Below, one piece after another: positions 1 through 11,965 of a DNA stretch of 64,000 nucleotides (position 1 is the first letter of the stretch; each line of letters begins with the position of its first letter). Location: positions 1,426,001-1,490,000 of the forward strand of contig OY992835.1 of assembly GCA_963921425.1 (NCBI GenBank), read 5' to 3'. Made by a program: the position numbers and the translations under genes. The notes under the pieces were generated by a model. It ran no database searches and was not told the origin of the DNA. It saw only the letters and a list, made by a program, of their open reading frames with translations. Origin of the DNA: Dryas octopetala. Its lineage: Eukaryota > Streptophyta > Magnoliopsida > Rosales > Rosaceae.

Positions 1-3000
1 AGGATCCGAAGGAACAGTACTCTTTGTATTTGGAAGAGAGGGAGAAAAAACTCCAAGAAAATGAGAAGGATAATAATGAAAACCCCAAAAATAATGACAA
101 GGAAAATCCTTTGACGATTAAGGAGTTTATGAAGAAAGAATTTGATTCAATTGGTGAGCCGCTGAAGATTTGTATGGTAAATTTGTACGCTCACTTACCA
201 ACTTCTTGCATTTCACTGAAAGTGGTGAATGACATGGTTAGAGCTTTGGATTTGCTCAAATCTATTAAATCTGCTGTGCATAGTATTGGTGTTGCTAATG
301 AAGATTTCAAAGTTTCCGGAATCAGTGTTGGCTGCTTTATGCAGTTGAGAAAAAAGTGCGTTTGTGCACTGAAGTTGCTTCCTCTAGAATTCTCTGTTCC
401 AAAAGCTATTGATAAATATTCAATAAGAAATTTCTGCATGGAAAATGCTTGCTTATTATTTTGCACTGTGTCAACTTCTGGAAAATTGCACACATCAGGA
501 ATGAGGCCACTGGAATTGTTAGTCATTGATGAAGCTGCTCAGCTTAAAGAATGTGAATCAGCAATTCCTATACAACTGTCTGGTCTCCGCCATGCCATCC
601 TCATAGGAGATGAGAGGCAACTTCCTGCTATGGTCAAAAGCAAGGTTTTGGTTTTATCCCTTTTGTTTACTTCTTTTCAAATTAAGATAAGCACATTTAT
701 GTTATTGTAACATCTTAATAAATATGATTAAACTATTAGATTGCGGAGAGGGCTGAATTTGGAAGAAGTTTGTTCGGAAGGCTGGCAATGTTAGGACATG
801 AGAAGCACCTTCTCAATATCCAGTATAGGATGCATCCCTCCATCAGCTTATTTCCAAAAAGGGAGTTCTATGACAATCAGATATTAGATGGTGCCAATGT
901 CATTGAAAGAAGTTATGAGAGATGTTTCCTCAAGGGAAAAATGTATGGATCCTACTCCTTCATAAATATAGCTAATGGAAAAGACGAATTTGATCATGGA
1001 CATAGTAGGAAAAATATGGTGGAGGTTGCTGTGGTCTCTGAGATAGTTGCCAGCCTTTACAAAGGTAGTTATTGTCCTAACTTGTATGTTGGTTGATGTA
1101 CTTGTTTAAAGAACTCTGCTACTTAGGAGGTTTGTAGATACATGTTCCAAAAATTTAATGAGCTTTCTTATTTTTCTTTCTGAGCCACAGAATTCAATTG
1201 CACAAAGAAGAAGGTGAGTATTGGGGTCATATCACCATACAAAGCTCAAGTTTATGCAATTGAAGAGAAAGTTAAAAGATACAGTAAAACATCTAACACT
1301 GGATTTTCTGTAAGTGTGCGATCTGTTGATGGGTTCCAAGGTGGTGAAGAGGATGTGATAATCATCTCCACTGTCAGATCCAATGGGAATGCATCAATTG
1401 GTTTCTTGTCCAACCGTCAAAGAGCAAATGTGGCATTAACTCGTGCGAGGTAGTACAGATATTATATGATGCAGCTCAGACTTTTCTCAGTAAATGGTGG
1501 TTTTGAATTTTGTAGTTGTGGTTCTGTCTGTGTAGGTATTGTCTTTGGGTATTGGGGAACGAATCAACTTTGATTAACAGTGACTCTATTTGGAAGAAGC
1601 TAGTCCTTGATGCCAAGAAACGGGAATGTTTTTATGATGCTAATGATGATAATAACTTGGCTGAGACTATTGCAGCTGCCCTGCTGGAACTTGACCAATT
1701 TCGTTCTCCGCTTAATATTGACTCTCTGCTCTTCAAAAATGCAAGATGGAAGGTATGCTGCCACTTCTACTCTTCCTTAATTATATATAATATATTGCTG
1801 TTTTACAGTGAACATTGCCAATGCCTGCAATAGTTTCCCATTTCTACTACATTCTCAAAGCCTAATTGAGTGCACAAATCTCTTTGGATGTAGTATTTTA
1901 TCATGAAAGTTTCTGTAAATTTCTATAGTCAAGGGAGAACTGAATGGGAACATGCCTCTCCAAAGTGAATTCATACTAATATTGCATATTAAAAGGCAGT
2001 TTGTAGTTTGGTTGTTGGAATATTGTTTGTCAGTAGTTTCTTAATTTGCATATATTTATCATCATTGTTTTCCATATAGGTTTGCTTCACCAATGAATTT
2101 CAGAAATCCATAGCAGTAATTAAAGACAATGTGATTCGTCGGCAAGTGCTTGCTTTGTTAACAAAGCTTTCAAGTGGATGGCGTGGACATGGCGAGGACA
2201 AAGGAATTATAGTCCATGATGGGGTTTCTGCTCAACTGTTAGAGAAGTATAAAGTTAATAAGTTGCTGAATATCATTTGGACTGTTGACATTCTCGTAGA
2301 GAATTCAGATTATGTCCAGGTTATAAAGTTTTGGGATATTGTGCCACATTTTGATATACCAAACCTAGCAAAGCGTCTTGACATCATTATTGGGGGTTAT
2401 ACAGTGAATAAGATGAACCACTGCATGCACAAATGTACTGATAGGTATGTTGGTTTTTCAATCTCTTTGCATATGTATTAGTCCTTGGAACTTCAATTGT
2501 ATGCATGTAGCGTTTATTTTATGGACTTTGCTTAAATCATCCATCCTTTCTCAATTGCCATAGGGACATTGTTGTTCCAATGAGATGGCCAGTGGATTTC
2601 AGCAGTTGCCTTGAGGCTGATCCTGTGGAGTTCCTTTCAAAACCATTTTCTTCACTCAGTTTAACAGAAATGACAAAAACAACTTCAACTAAGAGGTGAG
2701 TCTATTTCCCCTGTCTTTTGTTTTGAAGTGAATGGTTTGCTTCATCAAGAAGCAAACCCATCATGAACCTATGAACCTTAACTGTTTGTAGCTGTTAACC
2801 TGCAGTGTCAGTGGCAGTGGCAGACCCTATGAACCTAAACTTGGTGGAAAAAAGGATTCATATGCCAATTATCAACCACTATCATTTGTGTCAAGTGGCG
2901 TGATGCAATCACAGACTGAGATTGGAGCTGTTGATTCAATAGACGCAAGTGGTAAAGACAAGGGTGTTGCTGGCCCAGCTGATTGTCGTTCGTTTGAGGT

Positions 3001-3265
3001 ACACACCAAGGGTTTTGGTTCGAAAATGTTGGCTAAAATGGGATTTATTCAAGGTGGTGGATTAGGAAAAGATGGACAAGGTATGGCAGGGCCCATTGAA
3101 GTGATCCAACGGCCTAAATCACTTGGGTTGGGTGCGGAAGGTAATGAAGTTTCTGTTATATTGGGTGCTGATTTGGTTAGGGAGACCACCAAGACAGTAG
3201 AATTGATCAAACCATCACTACTAGGAAATACCCCAATATTAGAGATCAGTGGAATGTTCCACTGA
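1..3265 (+). CDS. SEN1-like SF1 helicase gene (5' truncated by window) fused in frame to a G-patch tail
   Basis: Superfamily-1 (UPF1/SEN1-like) RNA/DNA helicase; the family unwinds RNA or R-loops in the nucleus. The gene starts before the window, so the Walker A motif is not seen. Exons by GT-AG sites and frame: 1-643, about 750-1063, 1192-1450, 1536-1752, 2081-2443, 2564-2695, 2806-3265. Motifs in order: motif II VIDEAAQ and motif [10 protein letters not shown] in the first exon, QYRMHPSI near 820-845, [14 protein letters not shown] near 1320-1370 (motif V) and NVALTRAR near 1430-1450 (motif VI). After the helicase core comes the usual plant C-terminal extension. The last exon joins in phase (AG|T) and encodes a G-patch, [12 protein letters not shown]...[10 protein letters not shown], at 3013-3090, a domain normally found in the R3H/G-patch family, not in this helicase. 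The stop lies inside a CACTA-like terminus. I saw no internal stop. Whether the last junction is used is inference. Confidence 0.75.
2806..3215 (+). other. G-patch C-terminal segment (domain graft)
   Basis: The acceptor tgcag ends at 2805. The exon encodes a low-complexity linker ([17 protein letters not shown]..., then [15 protein letters not shown]) and a canonical G-patch with the invariant glycines, followed by [12 protein letters not shown]. The linker plus G-patch arrangement matches what I remember of the C-terminus of plant D111/G-patch proteins of the At3g09850 type, which also carry an R3H domain. No R3H domain is visible here. This looks like the 3' end of such a gene moved behind a helicase gene. 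Confidence 0.65.
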
Positions 3266-3266
3266 T
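3245..3266. repeat. Perfect 22-bp palindrome next to CACTA-like terminus
   Basis: The sequence atcagtggaa-tg-ttccactgat is a perfect inverted repeat of 10-bp arms with a 2-bp centre. It lies 29 bp inside the CACTA-like terminus and contains the last codons and the TGA stop of the helicase/G-patch reading frame. Confidence 0.7.
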
Positions 3267-3680
3267 GTCTATTTGGTTTGCGACCGATAAGGGCAGACGT
3301 GATATCTAATGTACCCTATTTTCAATATCGGTTTTTACCCGATGTTTATAAAAACTTAGACATCCTATTTGTTGAATTTCCGATATTGTTAATAATTAAT
3401 ATATATCGAATTTTCAAGTTTCCGCTATCTACATAAATGGATTCCGATATGTAATGTACTTTCAATATCATTAGTTTTTTAAGAACTGACATTAAAGTGT
3501 ATATTACATATCGGTTTGGTTATATTTTTCGATATTGTAAACTCAGCAAAAGCTATGTTTGGTAAGTTGTTACATCACTTTTTTTATTAAAGCGATATTT
3601 AATATTGTTAACACATCAGAGTTTTAAATAAAACCGATATATCTGTATAGATTAGATATCTGTTTGTCCGTTGTTTCAGA

Positions 3681-5058
3681 TATTATAAGTCTTTTAAACA
3701 TCATGTTTGAGCTACCATGTGATATAAAAATTATATTAGATATCGCTATTATTTTTTTTTCCGATGTATATGCCTGTATAAATATCAGATTTAAGACATT
3801 AGATATCAGTGTTGAACGGATATTGTAAATGTTTTTTAATTAAAAAAAACAAAATTAAAATGGATTGTTAGATATCAGTTTTTCCTGTCAAATATTTGAT
3901 ATAAAAATTCGAACATGCACAATCCAATTTGTGCAATTTAAATGCTTCCATCAATTTCATCCAACATTCTCATACAATATTTCCAACATCCAATTTCAAC
4001 CATATTCAAGTTAACAAAAATAAATTACAAATCCCTCAACAAGTAGGGATAACCCTAGCTAGCTAATCCATTTTTAACCCCCCTAAGAAACTTCAAAAAT
4101 CTGCACAAAATATAAGGCATGGCTAGTTCTAAATTATGCACACTAGTTAGCTAGCTAGCTAGTTCTAAATTCTGCCTTTTCCTTTACAAAAGATTGGAAT
4201 GGCAGCACTAATACCATATCCACAAAATGTACGTCAAAACAGTATACCAACATGCATGTCTAAAAATAATGCTCGGTGACATAGTCTCCCCACTCAACTC
4301 GGACTTCATCAATTCGGACTTCATCAATAATGCATGTGTATCTACAGGAATATACCTTCATCTTGCATGTGTATTATAAGTCTTTTAAACATCATGTTTG
4401 AGCTACCATGTGATATAAAAATTATATTAGATATCGCTATTATTTTTTTTTCCGATGTATATGCCTGTATAAATATCAGATTTAAGACATTAGATATCAG
4501 TGTTGAACGGATATTGTAAATGTTTTTTAATTAAAAAAAACAAAATTAAAATGGATTGTTAGATATCAGTTTTTCCTGTCAAATATTTGATATAAAAATT
4601 CGAACATGCACAATCCAATTTGTGCAATTTAAATGCTTCCATCAATTTCATCCAACATTCTCATACAATATTTCCAACATCCAATTTCAACCATATTCAA
4701 GTTAACAAAAATAAATTACAAATCCCTCAACAAGTAGGGATAACCCTAGCTAGCTAATCCATTTTTAACCCCCCTAAGAAACTTCAAAAATCTGCACAAA
4801 ATATAAGGCATGGCTAGTTCTAAATTATGCACACTAGTTAGCTAGCTAGCTAGTTCTAAATTCTGCCTTTTCCTTTACAAAAGATTGGAATGGCAGCACT
4901 AATACCATATCCACAAAATGTACGTCAAAACAGTATACCAACATGCATGTCTAAAAATAATGCTCGGTGACATAGTCTCCCCACTCAACTCGGACTTCAT
5001 CAATTCGGACTTCATCAATAATGCATGTGTATCTACAGGAATATACCTTCATCTTGCA
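3681..5058. repeat. 691-bp tandem duplication
   Basis: The segment 3681-4371 is repeated from 4372 to about 5058 with an offset of exactly 691 bp. I saw no difference between the copies in the stretches compared by eye, including homopolymers. The first copy runs into the second at the junction tgtgtattataag. The unit contains AT-rich CACTA-like subterminal DNA and the intron DNA just downstream of the last recognisable TPR exon. No gene is visible in it. It is either a very recent duplication or an assembly artefact. Confidence 0.85.
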
Positions 5059-5078
5059 ATAGACATTCATATATTTAC

Positions 5079-8000
5079 CTGGATAAACATCCTCTCTGCA
5101 TCTCCAACTTTACCATTTTCTCTCAAAATAATTCCCTGCAGAAGCATTAAAGAACTTAGCCAAGAAACTTGATTAGCTGACTTTGATTATATGTATTTAC
5201 ATACATGCACACAAAGCGGAAAACAGACTAATAACAATTTTTTTTTTTTTTTAAAAGGCAAGAAAGCAAAATGAAACCTTAGCCAAATAACCACGGAAGT
5301 CATTTGGATGACTAGAGATTAGCCGATCATAAACAGATACAGCATCACTGATATGGCCCCAATCTGAAAAGGCTTTTCCAAGAAGTAATTCGACCTGATT
5401 ATTCATGGTATAACCAAAAAAGAAAAAACGATAAAAAAAGAAGAAAAGAATCAGAAATTGCATAGCTTGAAGCATTTGAACCCAAAAAATAACATCTCAT
5501 GGTAAGAAAACAATTGAACAAAAAAATTTTAAACTTAGAAAGAAGAAACAGCGAGAGTGGTGCAGGGATAAATTTGGAATATCACAGATTTGTTTAAACT
5601 TGGCAAATCTTTTTGGTTTGGTTTAGTTTTTTATCACCTTAAAAACAAAAGTGCAATAACGGTTCAGTAGCCATTTCAGTGATGCCAAAATATGTAATAT
5701 TTATATTATAGAAAACCATGACTCACTTGAATAGGGTCCACTTGCAAATCTGTTCCAGTTGTACTGCTTCCAGCCTTCGGATCTGAATTGTCTGCATTTA
5801 TACGTTCTCGAGAAGCAAGAAGAAATTTAACAGCCTGCAAACCAAAATGAGGGGGAGGGGGGAACAAGTTTGATTTACTAGTTGTAAGAAACAGATTAAA
5901 GTAGGAGACAATTGATTCAGAATTTCACAACATATAATTAAATAAGGGATCAGACAAATAAATCATGGTTGGTGCCAGTGTGCCAACCAGATTTCTTTGA
6001 TTACCCAGAGTCAAGCCACAGTTCAACAGATTGGGTGAGTTCATAAAATGATATAGCATAATCTAGAACAGGTAAAATCATCTTATAAGTTATAAGACAT
6101 GTTTATTACCATAAGAATTATCATCACCATGCTAAATTATTTGGACCCTAAGGACCTCGTTAAGAATGCTACCACAGATATATTTTAAAATGAAGGCTAG
6201 TGCCATTTTTATTTCAATCCACAAGAATAATAGAAAACCTCATCTGGTTTTTTAGCAGCAAGTAATGCATTTGTAAGGCCGCGCAGAATGTCAAATTCGA
6301 GATCTTTAGAAACCTGTCACAGAACAACAGAACATTCATGTACGACATTATTGAACTTATGTTAGTAATAGTCATGCATATTATCAACTAACTAATAACA
6401 TCAATGCATCTTCCATGATATAAATGATTCGATTTCTACTTCTACCAAGCTCTTTCGACTGCTTTCTACATGAAGTTAGCTGTTAGTGTGCACAGTTGTC
6501 AGAAGACTGACCTTTGAAGAAACCTTATATGCAGCAGCACTCCCTTCATAATCCTTGAGTTCATATTTAACTTCTCCAAGCAAACGAAAAACTTCAGGAT
6601 CACTTGGTTTCTCCTGTGCATCCCCCCCCCCCCCCCCCCCCAAAAAAAAAAAAAAGAAGGTTCATATGGATTTATCAAGCTGAGAATTCTCCATATAGAA
6701 CATTTTAAGCAGCACATGCCACATATAATGTGCAATAATCCAAAAACAAAAACAAGAACAAACCTTAGCCAAGTCCTCAAGCAGAGTGGAAGCCCGAGTA
6801 TATTCTCCTAATTCTGCTAAGGTTACTGCAGCTCCCTGCAAAGCCCGAAGAAAATATTTGACATGGCTGCCACAGGAGAGTTGATGGTAAACCATAACCA
6901 TAAGCAATCAAGTCAGAGCTTGTGGATTTGCCTTACTCCTCACAATTTCTATTCATTCCCAATTAGATGAAAGTATAGCTTATTTTTTCTTGGCTGTGTG
7001 TTTATTTATTTTTTGCTTAATGATAATAATATGAAGACAGAGGTTCATCAAGCCATTTAACTATTCTCTTTTTCCAACTTTCCTTTTGCTCCACCATGCT
7101 CTCCTTCCTCTTATAGTGATAAAAAAAATAGTAGAAATTGTCCAACAGATAGCTAGGATGAGGATGGGGATTCTATTCGATCCTCCTATCTCTGACCGAA
7201 ATAAAAAAAATAATGAAAATCTTAAATATTTCATAAAGACTTCTTGCTTCAATAAACTTCTAATCTTCTAAGAAATATGATTGCCTTTGCATTTTGGTTC
7301 CAGATGGAAGCTAAAAAATAATTTGAATTAGGTTCATGTGTAAACTTTAGTTTTACACAGTTCAACCAACATTGACATAAACAATTGATATCTCACATTG
7401 GTGATCCCATTATTATTCTTGAAACCAGGAATGATATCTTTTGTTGTTAGTTCCAAAGCATATTAAAATGAGAATGGCAAGAAACTAAGGAGCTTCATCA
7501 TATAGACAATAACTAAATAGAGAAACAAAGTAAAACCTCAATAAAAGCAGTAGAAGGATTCAGTAACAAAGGATGCACAATACTATGTTGTGTAACACAC
7601 TATGACTCACCTCAAGAGCAGTTGGATCTTTTGGGGAGTTACTAAGTGTTGCTTCGTATTCTTTCAGCCTCGCCTGCCACAAATCAAAAGTAAAAATGTT
7701 CTTATCAACAATAATAAGTGTTAATGATCTTCTCATGATTCTTTCAAACACACAGTAAGAATCTATAGTTTATTAGGATTGGGCAAAAGAAAACAAAATA
7801 GAGTAAGCAATAGTGGAGAAATGCAGAAGTGATACAAAAATAGTATGATGACACAAGTGATAGAAAATTTGGAATTACTACATGACATGTATACTAAAGT
7901 ATGCTACCATTGCACATAGACAATCCCATAAACAAAAGCAGTTCTCTAGATCTAGAGTTAGCTTAATGCCTTCGGTACTTTTACACATCTTTCAGAAATG

Positions 8001-9640
8001 ATCTATACTGAAGTCAGGATCATTTTTATGCAAAAAATCTAAACTAAACAAAAAGGGAAAAACATATTTCCTATGAGCATCACCTGAAGGGACACTTTCT
8101 CTTCTTCAGAAAGTTTATTATTGGTTACTGCAGCATCCTCAGTAGAACTGAAACTGAAAACTTGAAGACCATATCAAAATGAAATCATTCCTCAGAAATT
8201 ACTCAACAATCAACTGCTAGAATAAGAAGAAAAGAAAATCAATAATAAAATACCAATTGATTCAACCCTTAAAGTAGTACAGGTTTGTTCCCAGAAACTA
8301 ATTTTGCCTTCTTAGAGAAAATTTCAAAAGTTGTGATTTACAAACATGCACACACACATGAGATAGAGGTTCAGTTTTATGACCTGTAACTAAATTGAAG
8401 CAATATGATAAATCATGTGGTCATGGCTAGACACAAGAAAAATAGAAACATAAGAATATTCCAATCTTAAAAGCCCTTTAATCTACTATGTCATACCTTC
8501 CGGAAGGAAAAAAGTCTCCAAAAGCAAAAACTAAACCACAGACCACTACAGCTACACCTACTCCAATCTAATTCCATGAAAAACTTTGAATTAGTGATAT
8601 GTGTACTGTGAAAAATCATTCGTAGCATTATTTATGTGGTTCCAAAAGAAAAAGAAGAAAAAGTGTACCTGTGTACCAAGTCCAATTGTTTTCTTCTCTG
8701 ATTCAACAGGTGCATCATAGTCAATTGCCCCAAATTCCTTTTTTACCTCTGCTTTCTTCTGCTCAAGTGCTGAACTGAATTTTGTGCATAAGGGATGATA
8801 TTTATTGGAAATAATACCAAAAACAATATATGAATAGGGAACCACCCAATCAGCCATTATGATATGCTAATGCAGCAACACACACGCATGCACGCGCATG
8901 CACACACATACATGATCATTAATTATTTGATAAAGAATATGGTGTTAGGTAGGGCTGAATGGTGAAAAGGAATTTCATACACTCAACTTCTTCACTGTAG
9001 GGTAATGAATTAAATTATAATTTATTAATTATTATGTGTCAAGGGTATAACCATGAAAGCAGAGATCTTGCTGATACTGTAGTACTCTATCTGTGGAATT
9101 ACTTGCAGAGAAAATGAAATGAGCTACTAGAGAAACACAATACACAAGCTCGTTATCACAATACAGCTATATAGAGAAAAGGCAAACCTTATATAGCTCG
9201 TTATCACAATACACTCGCTGCAGCTCGCTCAGGCTCACAAGCTCCCAAGTCGACAGAAACTGTACACCTACCAAAGCTCCTGTGGTGCTGAAACCAAAAG
9301 CCAGAATCAGCACAAATAAAAACCCAAAATTCCTAAGTTAATTCACAGAATCAATCATGCCAAGAAAACCACATAAAACAATTATGCAAGATCTGGGCTA
9401 TTAACTAACAGCTACTGAAGAAATATAGTGTTGATGCAAATTCTCGTAAGGTAGATGCAACAACTTAGAATAGCTGATCTGGCTGATCAGATGCTTTGCT
9501 GGATGGTGAAGTGGATGTTGATTGAGATCTTCCTGCAAGAGAAACAAGATCAAAGGAGATGGACCGGTGTGGTACCAGCCAAACACGCTCCGATGATGAA
9601 GTCAGTGATTGTGTTTGATGGTGGATGAAGAAGAACAAAA
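5079..9640 (-). pseudogene. Plastid-type TPR protein gene, last exon missing
   Basis: Minus-strand exons with good splice sites: 9188-9287, 8669-8769 or 8774, 8497-8567, 8084-8153, 7611-7673, 6764-6835, 6512-6613, 6239-6313, 5727-5834, 5278-5394, 5079-5135. The product has a membrane-like stretch (IGVGVAVVVCGLVFAFG, 8497-8567) followed by TPR helices such as ARLKEYEATL, AAVTLAELGEYTRA, LLGEVKYELKDYEGS, VELLLGKAFSDWGH and IILRENGKVGDAERMF. This matches a plant chloroplast TPR protein of the At1g78915 type as I recall it. That family has a further short C-terminal exon, which I cannot find between 3290 and 5078. At the 5' end a serine-rich open stretch on the minus strand (about 9640-9460) resembles a transit peptide, but I see no ATG in that frame. 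The exon at 9188-9287 is not recognised. Either a truncated or captured copy, or a gene with an unusual 3' end. Confidence 0.6.
6621..6655. repeat. Poly-C / poly-A run
   Basis: About 20 C followed by about 13 A in an intron of the TPR gene. Such homopolymer pairs are prone to sequencing error, so their lengths should not be trusted. Confidence 0.8.
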
Positions 9641-9789
9641 GATGAACTTGGGAGAATGGGAAGAATAAGGCAAATGTTCTGGGTTATTCTCAGCAAGTTG
9701 GGTAGGCTCTTTTGTGGATGGGAATTTTTGTGTAAGTGTTTTTTTTGTGTAGATTCATAGATGCATAGCTTTGTATTTTGTGCATATAT

Positions 9790-10966
9790 GGTGCCTTATA
9801 TAGGCAAAGGAATACTTAATGAATAAGTTACCTGCATGTGAATGAGTGGTTGCCAGAGACCCACGCACCTGGCCAGACCTAGTTGCATGTTCAGCTGCTT
9901 ACTTCCTCAGCATTCAATGTTGCATTGAATGCTCCATTAAATGCAAGGTTGGAAGGTTCAGGCAAACTCCCCCAGTAGTCATGAATGCAGACTGGATATT
10001 CTATCTGTCAGAAGATTTGTGTCAGGTGCATTCAAGTGTGGCGGTTCATCCCAACGTGATCTTCCTGGGAATGGCGGCGGAGAGCCGAGCCGAACCGAAA
10101 AGATGTTCCTTATGCGTATGCATGAAGTCCGTGTATGATCGGATCGGACATGGGATTCCGCACCGAGCCGACCCAAAAGACAGGGGTCCCTCCGAACCCT
10201 AAGTGGCCGACGCCAGAGCCCGAAAGGAGATCGCTTCAGTGCCGAGCCGAGCCGAACCGGGATGACCTATGGAAAGATAGACACTCAATCCTTTGGAAGG
10301 TCATCGGCTCGGCTCGGACCAAACATGGTGGGCCCGGCGTGGAGACCCGGTCTGAGCTGGCAGAGGAAGTGCTGATTGGTGATGACGTGGAGGTCAAAGT
10401 CTGACCAGCCACGTGTCCAACCAGGATTGGCCGTTGGATCGGTGTGGGTTTTCCCACAAACATATAGTAAAGACAAAACCCCACACTAATTCCAGCATAC
10501 AGAGAAACCCACCAAACGAATGAACTCATTGAATTGAAAGAAACAAGAAAAAATGGGAATCTACTCCAGAACCTGCCAAAGAATGTTGAAAGGTCGTTAT
10601 AGGCAATAAATTATGGTGAGGGCGATCTTCCCAGATCCCTAATTTCATGAAGCATACGAACCTAGCTAAGAAATCCATAATTTGAAGAAAAACCTAAACA
10701 ATAGAAAAGCCCAATTTTGAAACCCTAATTTCAGTAAAGAGAGAAGAGGACAGAGAGAAAGAGAGAACCCAGGATGAGATAGAGAGAAGATCGAGGACAG
10801 AGAGAAAGAGAGAACGTAGGACGATGACTAATCTTACCTTTTGGCTGCAACCCAGGACGATGAGTGTGGCAGAGAAAGCTCTTGAGGGCCGACGATATGG
10901 CTAAGGTCAACTACGCGACGATGACAAGGCCGGACTGTGAGAACGGCGACACCATGATGAGGGCGT

Positions 10967-11015
<49 letters not shown>

Positions 11016-11130
11016 CGGGGTGAGAGGAGTGTGAGAGGAGTGTCTGAGCTATAGTGTTTCTGTGTTAATTGTGTTTGAGAGGGGGGGAGTGTCGGGTCTA
11101 ACTTAAGTCAAAACACTTTAAGTTGTAACA
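9790..11130. other. Upstream region of TPR gene with GC-rich block and GA-rich leader
   Basis: No convincing gene. On the minus strand this is upstream of the TPR gene. From 10060 to 10330 there is a GC-rich block with repeated GAGCCGAACC / GGCTCGGCTCGG motifs in both orientations. From 10730 to 11040 the sequence is purine-rich, ending in a GA microsatellite. The short open frames at 9846-10530 overlap each other on both strands and look like by-products of the GC-rich composition. Confidence 0.4.
10970..11013. repeat. (GA)n microsatellite
   Basis: About 22 GA units in a row, directly followed by ctcgggg. Confidence 0.9.
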
Positions 11131-11399
11131 AAAATTTTTATATTTGATTTTGAGCTGAAACAATTAATATCAGTTTATGGTTTAGATATCGGTTATTGTA
11201 GAATTTTAATTTTTACCCAAAAATTTAGATATCGAATTTGAAAACTTGGCGATATATAAATGTATTTAGACATCATTTTTAGAAAACTAAAAATCCAACT
11301 GATATAAAAAACTTTGACAATATCAATTTGTTTAAAACCGATATATTTTTAGTGATATCTAATGGGGTATTTCCTAATATCTGTTCTCACTCCCAAAAG

Positions 11400-11815
11400 C
11401 CATTCAAAAAGCAAAGCAAAACCAAGAAAGAAATCATCGAAATTCAAGGTTGGAGACAATGTGTTGCTTAAGATTACACCTCGTTGTGCACTCAAAAGGT
11501 CTGGCAAAGGCAAAAAACTTGCTCCACATTTTATTGGTCCTTTTGAGGTTTTGGAGGTAAGTAATGAGCATTCTTATAAATTAGCACTTCCCCCTCAACT
11601 ATCTTGTATCCATGATGCATGTCATATATCCATGTTGAAGAAATACCAACCAGATCTTTCAAATGTTCTGGACTGGAAACATTTGAGCATTTGAAAAGAT
11701 CTATCGTATGAGGAGAAACCAGTTAAGGTTGTGGATCGGGAAGAGCAAGTTCTTCGTAGCAGGAGCATTCCATTGGTGAAAGAAGTCTGGCAAAAGAAGG
11801 TTAACGAAGGTTAAT
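11400..11815 (+). pseudogene. Ty3/gypsy pol C-terminal fragment
   Basis: Translated, this reads FKVGDNVLLKITP, then LAPHFIGPFEVLEV and LALPPQLSCIHDACHISMLKKY, the typical end of a gypsy integrase (GPF/Y module). After the stop at 11692-11694, the same frame continues as DLSYEEKPVKVVDREEQVLRS up to 11814, so the TGA is a premature stop. The rest of pol is absent. It sits directly against the right-hand inverted terminus of the CACTA-like region. Confidence 0.8.
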
Positions 11816-11965
11816 CTATTAGAGCATTCACTTTGTATTGTGTTAATCTATTTTAATGAAGGTTCTTTTGAATTTTGTTCCCATCATTTGTAGCCTTTTT
11901 TTTTTTTCTTTTTTTTTTTGTTCAAATGGGAATTCATTGGAAAAAGAAGAGGAACACAAGAAATA

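Larger units (their letters stand above)
3216..11376. mobile_element. CACTA-like element or composite, carrying a TPR gene
   Basis: The left terminus begins CACTACTAGGAAATACCCC at 3216. The right end has the inverse GGGGTATTTCCTA at 11364-11376. Both flanks also share an inverted tgatatctaat-type sequence. Subterminal DNA at both ends (3290-3850 and 11130-11360) is full of GATATC / CGATATT motifs, as expected for CACTA subterminal repeats. No transposase is seen, so it would be non-autonomous. The right end lacks the final TAGTG, and no 3-bp target duplication can be confirmed. The ends could therefore belong to two separate elements flanking the TPR gene. Confidence 0.45.

Noticed and set aside
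191..526. Minus-strand open frame over the helicase exon
   Set aside because: It is the antisense shadow of a well-supported helicase exon and has no domain.
9846..10530. Five overlapping open frames on both strands in a GC-rich block
   Set aside because: They overlap each other, are rich in Arg/Pro/Ser and match no family. GC-rich DNA has few stops.
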